Shown: positions 58,059 to 64,000 of the stretch, one piece after another
Layout: every line of letters begins with the position of its first letter
How positions within the stretch are numbered: position 1 is the stretch's first letter
Source of the DNA: JACPVF01 sp964502095
Lineage (GTDB): Bacteria; Chloroflexota; Anaerolineae; Anaerolineales; Villigracilaceae
Assembly (NCBI GenBank): GCA_964502095.1
Contig: CAZCUF010000009.1
Location: 78,645-142,644 of the forward strand
Reading direction: 5' to 3'
Length of the DNA: 64,000 bases
Made by a program: the position numbers and the translations under genes
Notes under the pieces: model-generated
What the model was told of the DNA's origin: nothing
Databases searched by the model: none
Seen by the model: the letters and a program-made list of their open reading frames with translations, nothing else

Positions 58059-59780
58059 TCATTCAGCCTCCATCATTTTCTTCAACTCGGCAATTTCATC
58101 CAACATCACACTCTCCAACCGCGCCAAACGTTCCAGCGTCACAGACGGCTTTTCGTGATAGGCAACGTCCGCGTCCACTTGGCGGTAGCGGCTGGCGGAA
58201 AGGTCATACTTGTTGGCTTTCACCTGCTCTTTCGTCACCCAAAACTGGCGCGTCAGGCGGTCGAGTTCCCCTTGCAGGGGAGAGATTAGAGAATAGAGAT
58301 TAGAGAGCAGGTTGTTCGCTTCGGCAAGTTCCTCAGCATTCTTGCCGTCTCCATCTAACACCTGCTCAAAGGTCAAACGATTGACTTCTGCCTGCAACCC
58401 CAAACGTTTCTCCTTCAGCGGAGTCAACTCCTTCCGCAGTTCTACTACTCTCTGTTCTCTACTCTCTAAGAACTTCTTGTCAAACCGCTTCTCCCAACAC
58501 GTCAATAAATCTGGTATATCGTTTTCATCTACCTTCACGCGCTTATCGTCCAGCGAAAAACCGTCATGCTCCATATCGTAGAACCAAATCTCTTTGGTCT
58601 GTGCGCCGCGCGTAAAAAATAAAACCGCCGTGCTAACTCCCGCGTAGGGCTTGAACACACCCGAAGGCATCGAGACCACGCCGTCGAGTCGATTCTCTTC
58701 GATGAGGCGTTTACGAATCTCAACGTGCGCGCGAGACGAACCGAACAGCACGCCATCAGGCACGATCACCGCCGCGCGTCCGCCCATATCGAGCGCGCGC
58801 AGAATCAGATGCAGGAAGAGCAGTTCACTTTTGGTCGTATCCGCTGGCAGGGTGGGATGAACCGTGCTTTTATCCACCGCGCCCCGAAACGGCGGGTTCA
58901 TCAAAATCACGTCATACTCGCGCTCGTCATCGAAAGACTTCGAGAGCGTATCCCGATAAAAGAACTGCGGCGACTCGATCCCGTGCAGGGTCAGATTCAT
59001 CGAGCCGATGCGCAGGATGGTCATGCCCGAATCGTTATCGAAGCCGCGCAGATATTTCGGCGACGACATGAACGCTCTTTCTGGACCCGATAACTGGTCG
59101 CCGATTAGGTGATGCGGATTCCCCTCTTCATCGTATTCCAAAATCCCCGCCGAAGTCGCCCGCTCCAAAATATGCTGGTGCGCGTTGACGAGAAAGCCCG
59201 CCGTCCCGCCCGCCAAATCGCCGATGCGCTCGCGCGGCTTGGGATCAATCATCTTCACCATCATGCGGATGATATGCCGCGGCGTGCGGAACTGTCCGCC
59301 GCGCCCCGCAAACTGCATGTGCCCCAGCATATACTCGTACAGGTCGCCCTGCACATCCTGATTCTGCTCGGCGATCTTCATCTGGTCAATCAAATTGCAG
59401 GCTTCGATCAACAGTCCCGCCTTGTTGATCTTGCACTGCGCCCCCTTCATATACTCGCCAAACGAAGATTTCTCATCGGCGAGTTCAACCAACTTCGGGA
59501 AGACGACGGTCTTAAGATGATTAAGCGACTCTTCGGCTTTCATCTGCGTCCAATAGCCCCAACGCATCTCTTTCGGGACTTTGGGCTGGTACGGGCGGAG
59601 CGTCGCTCCGCCCCGACGTTTTGCCTGCTTTTCAGCCGCGTTCTCGCGGTCATCGAGCCGCTTCAGGAACAACAGATACGAAAACTGCTCAATCGCATCG
59701 AGCGGATTCGAGAGTCCGCCCGTCCAGAACTTATCCCAGAGGGCGTCTACTTGCGAGCGGAGTTTAGGGTCGGTTAGCAA
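58059..59780 (-). CDS. hsdM: Type I restriction-modification methyltransferase subunit M
   Basis: A 573-residue N6-adenine methyltransferase. The HsdM N-terminal helical domain is at ~1-130. The SAM motif reads D188-L-A-G-G-T-A-G, where D-P-A-x-G-T-x-G is usual. The catalytic N-P-P-F is at 295-298. The last ~120 residues are helical and coiled-coil rich. The start is a TTG with AAGGAA at good distance; no ATG fits. Residues ~56-63 are encoded by a perfect palindrome (59593-59613), an in-frame insertion near the N-terminus. With hsdS and hsdR it should form a complete type I enzyme. Confidence 0.92.
   Translation of the reverse strand: MLTDPKLRSQVDALWDKFWTGGLSNPLDAIEQFSYLLFLKRLDDRENAAEKQAKRRGGATLRPYQPKVPKEMRWGYWTQMKAEESLNHLKTVVFPKLVELADEKSSFGEYMKGAQCKINKAGLLIEACNLIDQMKIAEQNQDVQGDLYEYMLGHMQFAGRGGQFRTPRHIIRMMVKMIDPKPRERIGDLAGGTAGFLVNAHQHILERATSAGILEYDEEGNPHHLIGDQLSGPERAFMSSPKYLRGFDNDSGMTILRIGSMNLTLHGIESPQFFYRDTLSKSFDDEREYDVILMNPPFRGAVDKSTVHPTLPADTTKSELLFLHLILRALDMGGRAAVIVPDGVLFGSSRAHVEIRKRLIEENRLDGVVSMPSGVFKPYAGVSTAVLFFTRGAQTKEIWFYDMEHDGFSLDDKRVKVDENDIPDLLTCWEKRFDKKFLESREQRVVELRKELTPLKEKRLGLQAEVNRLTFEQVLDGDGKNAEELAEANNLLSNLYSLISPLQGELDRLTRQFWVTKEQVKANKYDLSASRYRQVDADVAYHEKPSVTLERLARLESVMLDEIAELKKMMEAE
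59593..59613. repeat. Perfect 21-bp palindrome inside hsdM
   Basis: GGGCGGAGCG-T-CGCTCCGCCC, ten-base arms around a single T. The octamer TACGGGCG begins at 59590 and overlaps its left arm. It is in frame with hsdM and encodes about eight residues (G-A-T-L-R-P region). Confidence 0.9.
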
Positions 59781-59810
59781 AATAAATTCCTTATTGTTGA
59801 TGTTCGGTTG

Positions 59811-59831
59811 GGGCGCAACGTCGTTGCGCCC
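59811..59831. repeat. Perfect 21-bp palindrome between hsdM and the RAYT gene
   Basis: GGGCGCAACG-T-CGTTGCGCCC, the same build as the palindrome in hsdM with other inner bases. TACGGGCG is found on the minus strand at 59834-59827, overlapping its edge. It is followed by a smaller TATGGAT/ATCCATA hairpin at 59833-59852 that spans the RAYT stop codon. Confidence 0.9.
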
Positions 59832-59843
59832 GTATGGATTCCA

Positions 59844-60395
59844 TTATCCATATAAATCATCATACGCCCATTTTAACGGATTGTTGATGATGTAATTTTG
59901 GATTCGATTTAAATCTGCATCGTTGCGGATGATATGTTCGTAATAATTCCGTTGCCACACGACCATCCCGCGTGTCTGCCGCGCCGCATTGATGGCATAC
60001 GTCACCGCAGATTTATATGCGCGGACGATCGCGCCCAATGAACCCGCGGTTACATGAGGGATTTCATCGTTCGTACGGGCGGTAGCAGGGGCGGAGCGCC
60101 GCTCCGCCCCTGCTACGTTCCCGTCATTCCATATAATTCCATGCGCATGATTCGGCATAATCATCAATTCATCTTCAAACAATTCGATATACGGGCGTAA
60201 TTTGGCGGTCTTAAACCATTCGCGCCGCGCAATTTCGCCCCAATCGTTTAATCTCATCACGCCGTTTACAACCTTGCCAAACAAATGCTCGCGTTGATAC
60301 GTTACGATGGTCACGAAATATGCGCCCGATTGGGCGTAATCGTATTCCTTCAGCCGAATTGAGCGGCGATGATGGATGTCTGAGTTGTACGGCAT
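59844..60395 (-). mobile_element. REP-associated tyrosine transposase (RAYT, Y1/IS200-like)
   Basis: A 183-residue single-gene transposase of the RAYT group. The HUH metal motif is N-H-A-H-G (His83, His85). The catalytic Tyr lies in Q-R-N-Y-Y-E-H-I-I-R (151/152), followed by R-I-Q-N-Y-I-I-N-N-P. RAYTs cut single-stranded DNA next to REP palindromes. This gene itself carries a 35-bp perfect palindrome at 60082-60116, encoding residues 94-105. It begins two bases after the stop of an hsdR tail copy, with no clear ribosome site. Confidence 0.9.
60082..60116. repeat. Perfect 35-bp palindrome inside the RAYT gene
   Basis: 17-base arms (60082-60098 and 60100-60116) around one C; the arms begin with GTAGCAGGGGCGGAGCG. 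TACGGGCG lies directly before it at 60074-60081. The core GGGGCGGAGCG / CGCTCCGCCCC equals the palindrome in hsdM. The GTAG at the base recalls the tetranucleotide read by RAYT proteins. Confidence 0.92.
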
Positions 60396-60397
60396 TA

Positions 60398-60505
60398 TTA
60401 AACCGCCATCCGATTCACAAACTTAACCACGTCTTCCACTTCCTGCTCCGTAAACCACCTCTCCACAGCATCCTGACCAAAGCCAATCAGCGCGGGCGCG
60501 TTGTA
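60398..60505 (-). pseudogene. Second copy of the hsdR 3' end (35 codons)
   Basis: The frame gives Y-N-A-P-A-L-I-G-F-G-Q-D-A-V-E-R-W-F-T-E and then Q-E-V-E-D-V-V-K-F-V-N-R-M-A-V followed by TAA. The end of the complete HsdR (61139-61246) is Y-D-A-P-A-L-V-G-F-G-Q with the same continuation and length. By hand count 95 of 108 bases match (88%). It begins immediately after the vapC stop codon, in the same frame, and ends two bases before the RAYT ATG. vapBC is thus flanked by two direct copies of the hsdR tail. Confidence 0.92.
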
Positions 60506-60883
60506 TCATCCCTTCTTCTCGATATATTTCACGCCGTCCACGCCTTTGAAATGCGCATCCTGTGTCCACAGCGTGGCATCTTGGTCACGCGCTGTGGCAA
60601 GGATGATGCTATCTGCCATGGCAAGTTTTAGTTCGATCGATATTTGCGCCGCGTCAATGGCGATGTTGCGATCCAGCTCCACTTCGCGCCCGTGTGACAT
60701 GATCCCTACCGAAAGCAAAGCAGAATCTTCATCCCGCTCCGCCAGCAGACGCTTGAAGACTTCGTAAATGCAAATCGTCGGGACGATCAGATCTTCCACT
60801 TTCCGAATGGACGGGGCGAAAAAATCCGCATTCCCGCCTTCGGTGAAATACTCGATCCAACCCGACGAGTCAACTACGTTCAT
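60506..60883 (-). CDS. vapC: PIN domain ribonuclease toxin (VapC family)
   Basis: A 125-residue PIN protein. The acidic site is D5, E41, D91 and D109 (V-D-S-S, Y-E-V-F, A-D-S-I, T-Q-D-A). VapC toxins cleave specific RNAs, often tRNA, when free of their antitoxin. Its ATG overlaps the antitoxin stop by one base (TAATG). The TGA directly abuts the second hsdR tail. The fit of the pair and the complete active site suggest that it works. Confidence 0.92.
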   Translation of the reverse strand: MNVVDSSGWIEYFTEGGNADFFAPSIRKVEDLIVPTICIYEVFKRLLAERDEDSALLSVGIMSHGREVELDRNIAIDAAQISIELKLAMADSIILATARDQDATLWTQDAHFKGVDGVKYIEKKG

Positions 60884-61098
60884 TAGCGCTCCTCGTCAAC
60901 TTCTTCGCGCAGGTTGTCGGCATTCATTCCTTTGAAAATTCCCCGCGCCTCCTTGATGGATGGGACAATGACAAGCCGAATCGAGTTCTTATAGGGAATG
61001 AACATTACCTTTTGCCCAGGCTTTAAGTTAAATTGCTCCCGAACCTCTCGCGGAATCATGATTTGGTATTTGGCGGAAATTGTGGTCAAGGCTTCCAT
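60883..61098 (-). CDS. vapB: AbrB/MazE-type antitoxin (VapB family)
   Basis: A 71-residue protein. Residues 1-50 are an AbrB-like swapped-hairpin DNA-binding domain: T-T-I-S-A-K-Y-Q-I-M-I-P-R-E-V-R and L-K-P-G-Q-K-V. The charged C-terminal tail should bind and block VapC. It lies 40 bases after the hsdR stop and is preceded by AGGAG. It is expected to repress its own promoter, which is not clearly visible in the short gap. Confidence 0.9.
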   Translation of the reverse strand: MEALTTISAKYQIMIPREVREQFNLKPGQKVMFIPYKNSIRLVIVPSIKEARGIFKGMNADNLREEVDEER

Positions 61099-61138
61099 TT
61101 TTTACAACTCCTTTATCGAACGGCAACTGTAAAACAGA

Positions 61139-63874
61139 TTATACCGCCATCTTGTTAGCAAACTCAACCACGTCTTCCACTTCCTGCTCCGTAAACCATC
61201 TTTCCACAGCATCCTGACCAAACCCAACCAGTGCGGGCGCGTCGTACAAATCCGCTGTTTCGAGATGACGCTTCTGCAAAAACACACTTTGCACCGCCCG
61301 CAAAAAGCGAATCTGGTCGGCGTTATATTTATTTTCGATGATGAAATTCTCGAACTGCCGCGCCACCACATCCTTGTAATCAGGCAGGTATTGCATATCC
61401 AACACCTGGCGCACCAAGCCGAGGAAACTATCCGCGCTGTGGGCGAAGACCTTCTTCAAGTTTTCGGGGGTCACTTCCAAATCACCTTCGCCGAGTTCCT
61501 TGGTCAGCGTGCGCTCCAATTCGAGCAGTTGGAAGTCGTCAATTTTCTCGCCGTTTTGAATCGCCTTGATGGTGGGATGGTTTGCCACCAATTCCAAAAT
61601 ACGTTGCTCCACCAAACGGCGATATTCCGCCACGTACATTTTCTCTCCGCTTTTGGTGAGCAGGATGTAGCCGCGCACCGCGATAAAATCGCGCAGATAA
61701 TCCAGCGCAATGGGTTCGAGTCCCTTCTCTTTGTTTTTCATCTCTTTGGCAAAAGCGTCGCGGAACTCATCCAGCCGCGCAAAGTCCGCTGTTTCCAATT
61801 CATGCGCGGTGCATTGTCGGCGCAATTCGATCTGGCGCGAGCCGAGCAGATTTTCCTTTAATTTGTGAGCGTCCTCAGCGATAGAAACCGCCAGGTCAGC
61901 GACATCCTGTCCCTTGCGCTTCATCAACTTCAAACGTTCCATTTTGCTGATGAAAGTTTCGGCGGCGATATCCACATCGGGCGCGTAACGCAGATGCGGC
62001 GCAACGCGCGTGCGCAATTTTTCAAGGCTGGAGGGAAGCAGGTAACTCCAAAAGCCATCCTCCCAAACGTCTTCGATGCTCGGCAGGTCCTTACGCACCA
62101 ACAATGACTCTTTGGGAATACGCTGGGTCATGCCGCGCAGGTCGGCAATCAATTGCTGGTATTCGTCAGATTTCGGGTCATCGAGAAAAGTTTCAAGCAA
62201 ATTAACGCGCGTCAGAAAAATCCGCACCAGCACAGGCAGGGAAGTATCCGCCGCTTCCTTCGCGTCCTTGCTGAAATTGTTATCCCAAAAGTCAATGACC
62301 AGAAATTCCTTCTTGCCGTTTTCGGGCAATCGTTCGGGGAATTTACACGCGGCTTGACTGCGCGTTCCGCGCCCGAGCATCTGCTGTAACTTGATCGGCG
62401 ATTGCACGGGCTTCATGAACACGAGATTGACCACCTCGGGAACGTCAATGCCCGTATCGAGCATGTCCACAGAGATGGCAATGCGTGGAAAGTCCTTTTT
62501 CTTGAAAGACTCCACCAACTTACCTCGATATTCGGATTTGTGCGTGATGACCCGCGACAATTCAGGGAATTGCGGGTACATCTCGTCGAAGAACTTTTGC
62601 AAGCGTAAGGCATGTTCGTTCGTCATGGCGAAAACAATGGTCTTACCAGGCAACTGTCCCGACGAATCTTTGCGGCACACTTCCCAAATTTCTTCCCACT
62701 GTTTGCGGAGTGTGTCGGCATTGCTAACGGTTCTTTCCAGTTCTGTGCCTTCGTAATTGATATCGTCAGGGTCGAGTCCTTTTTCGATGAGAGCGTTGCG
62801 CTCTTCCTCGGTCAAGTCCACGCCATGGATGCCCTGCCGCTGGAACTTTGTCCGCGCGGAGTAGAGTTCATAATCCACGAGATATTTGTCTTCAACGGCT
62901 TGTTCGTAGGTATAGAGATAGGTGGGCTTGCCATCTGTGCAATCGAAGGCAATAAACGTATCGCGGTTGATGTAATTGGCAGGCGTGGCTGTCAAACCGA
63001 TTTGCCTGCCGTCGAAATATTCCAATACTTCATTGAATTTGTTGAAGATCGAACGATGGACTTCATCGAAGATGATCAAGTCAAAGAAGGCAGGCGAGAA
63101 TTGCTCGAAGATATTGCTCAGTGTTTGGAGTGTCACCGCGTACAAGCGTTTGGTAGTGTCAAGGTCATAAGTCCGCAGGCGCGTGCATGGCTCTTGCGTC
63201 AGGAATTTCTCAAAACCATCTTCTTTCACCTGATCCACGAGCGCGTCCCTGTCTGCCACAAATAACACCCGCCGCGCCTGATTGGAGCGCATGAAAACGT
63301 CAATCAGTCCCATCGTGGTGCGCGTTTTGCCCGTCCCTGTTGCCATAACGATCAGCGCTTTGCGTTTGCCGCTGATAAACGCTTCGCCGACTCGCCGAAT
63401 CGCTTCGTGTTGGTAAGAACGGTCAACGATTCTGTTGTCAATCTCCACCGAACTGAGCGGCTTGGCGTTCTGACGCAAGTAAAGCAGATTCTCCAAATCT
63501 TCCCGCGTAAAGAAGCCGAAGACTTCACGTTTTGGCGCGTACCCCACATCCACAAAATGGATTTCCAACCCGTTGGCTAAAAACCCGAACGGGCGGAAAC
63601 TCTGATGCTTTTCAATTTCGGTGACGTAATGAGTTAGTTGCGCTTCCGCCAGACGAACATCCACTGCTGTTTTCTTGGCTTCGACGACTGCCAACACGTC
63701 CCCATTCTCGCGGAACAGGCAATAATCCGTCACGCCATTCCACGGTTCTTTATCGTAACCGTCTACGGGAATCTCGGTCCCTACTTTGGAATGGTCGCGC
63801 AGATACCAGCCCGCCTTTTCCAACTGCGGATCGATCATTTCCTTGCGGGTGATTTTTTCACTGACTTGTCGCAT
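61139..63874 (-). CDS. hsdR: Type I restriction endonuclease subunit R
   Basis: A 911-residue HsdR. The N-terminal nuclease has D50 and E65-A-K67 (PD-ExK). Motor motifs: M-A-T-G-T-G-K-T at 177-184, D-E-V-H at 270-273, G-L-T-A-T-P, and Q-M-L-G-R-G-T-R in the second RecA domain. It moves DNA and cuts unmodified DNA. It is the first gene of the minus-strand locus. Its last 35 codons recur after vapBC. Confidence 0.94.
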   Translation of the reverse strand: MRQVSEKITRKEMIDPQLEKAGWYLRDHSKVGTEIPVDGYDKEPWNGVTDYCLFRENGDVLAVVEAKKTAVDVRLAEAQLTHYVTEIEKHQSFRPFGFLANGLEIHFVDVGYAPKREVFGFFTREDLENLLYLRQNAKPLSSVEIDNRIVDRSYQHEAIRRVGEAFISGKRKALIVMATGTGKTRTTMGLIDVFMRSNQARRVLFVADRDALVDQVKEDGFEKFLTQEPCTRLRTYDLDTTKRLYAVTLQTLSNIFEQFSPAFFDLIIFDEVHRSIFNKFNEVLEYFDGRQIGLTATPANYINRDTFIAFDCTDGKPTYLYTYEQAVEDKYLVDYELYSARTKFQRQGIHGVDLTEEERNALIEKGLDPDDINYEGTELERTVSNADTLRKQWEEIWEVCRKDSSGQLPGKTIVFAMTNEHALRLQKFFDEMYPQFPELSRVITHKSEYRGKLVESFKKKDFPRIAISVDMLDTGIDVPEVVNLVFMKPVQSPIKLQQMLGRGTRSQAACKFPERLPENGKKEFLVIDFWDNNFSKDAKEAADTSLPVLVRIFLTRVNLLETFLDDPKSDEYQQLIADLRGMTQRIPKESLLVRKDLPSIEDVWEDGFWSYLLPSSLEKLRTRVAPHLRYAPDVDIAAETFISKMERLKLMKRKGQDVADLAVSIAEDAHKLKENLLGSRQIELRRQCTAHELETADFARLDEFRDAFAKEMKNKEKGLEPIALDYLRDFIAVRGYILLTKSGEKMYVAEYRRLVEQRILELVANHPTIKAIQNGEKIDDFQLLELERTLTKELGEGDLEVTPENLKKVFAHSADSFLGLVRQVLDMQYLPDYKDVVARQFENFIIENKYNADQIRFLRAVQSVFLQKRHLETADLYDAPALVGFGQDAVERWFTEQEVEDVVEFANKMAV

Positions 63875-63903
63875 AAGCCCGCCTCAAGGTTTTGAGTATT
63901 TCC

Positions 63904-63909
63904 ATTATA
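63904..63909 (-). promoter_or_regulatory. -10 box for the hsdR locus
   Basis: A perfect TATAAT on the minus strand, 30 bases before the hsdR ATG. No good -35 match lies at 16-18 bases, so the promoter may need an activator or be weak. Confidence 0.35.
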
Positions 63910-64000
63910 AGGCGAAAATAAATTTCCTCCGTTTCTAAAGCTTACAGGGAGTGGCTAAAATGGTGAGTGAACGAAGTCAGTAATATGGAAGGAATATTTT

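Noticed and set aside
59581..59640. Frameshift or break in hsdM at the palindrome.
   Set aside because: The frame is continuous on both sides and conserved HsdM residues follow in the same frame.
63137..63265. Plus-strand frames opposite hsdR.
   Set aside because: They mirror the conserved motor domain of HsdR and have no start signals of their own.

Overview
The window looks like a chromosomal segment of a bacterium from the Chloroflexota, most likely class Anaerolineae. This is inferred from protein character and gene order; no rRNA or tRNA gene was found to anchor it. Supporting traits are a long S10-spc-alpha ribosomal cluster, a zinc-type S14, a deazaflavin (F420)-type oxidoreductase, lipoproteins with Thr/Pro-rich linkers, a cupredoxin-fused copper nitrite reductase, and RAYT-type transposases with GC-rich palindromes. 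Base composition is moderate, slightly above half G+C by eye.

Layout. (1) 1-7.8 kb, mixed metabolic genes: a truncated DUF402-like gene, a YHS-like and a cytochrome b5-like small protein, an SDR dehydrogenase, a deazaflavin-dependent oxidoreductase, a bifunctional FtcD-type protein preceded by a 15-bp minisatellite, dCTP deaminase, an MprF-like lysyltransferase, and an Atg22/UMF1-type MFS transporter. (2) 7.9-33.4 kb, transcription and translation: rpoB with its own promoter and a strong terminator but no rpoC after it, then rpsL-rpsG-fusA-tuf, the S10 and spc blocks, secY-adk-map, an internal promoter, rpmJ-rpsM-rpsK-rpsD-rpoA-rplQ-truA-rplM-rpsI and a terminator. infA is missing from its usual place. 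(3) 33.5-44.2 kb, mazG, then a denitrification and copper region: a Crp/Fnr regulator, a palindromic operator, DUF1858 and nirK on the minus strand, facing away from a CsoR-controlled plus-strand copper operon (csoR, copZ, copB, copA, methyltransferase, YHS protein). The two blocks make biological sense together, because a copper nitrite reductase needs copper supply and copper control. (4) 44.3-55.9 kb, accessory metabolism and transport: MFS, RarD-like and EamA transporters, a PPi-type phosphofructokinase, tandem UbiA prenyltransferases, a GH16-like protein and small membrane proteins. (5) 55.9-64 kb, a minus-strand type I restriction-modification locus (hsdR-hsdM-hsdS) interrupted by a vapBC toxin-antitoxin pair and a RAYT transposase.

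The most unusual region is the type I locus. The last 35 codons of hsdR occur a second time on the far side of vapBC, and the last ~24 codons of hsdS occur a second time on the far side of a small unknown gene. In each case a small cargo gene set sits between two copies of the 3' end of a restriction-modification gene. The RAYT gene and hsdM also each carry an in-frame perfect palindrome, and a third palindrome lies between them. All three share the flanking octamer TACGGGCG.
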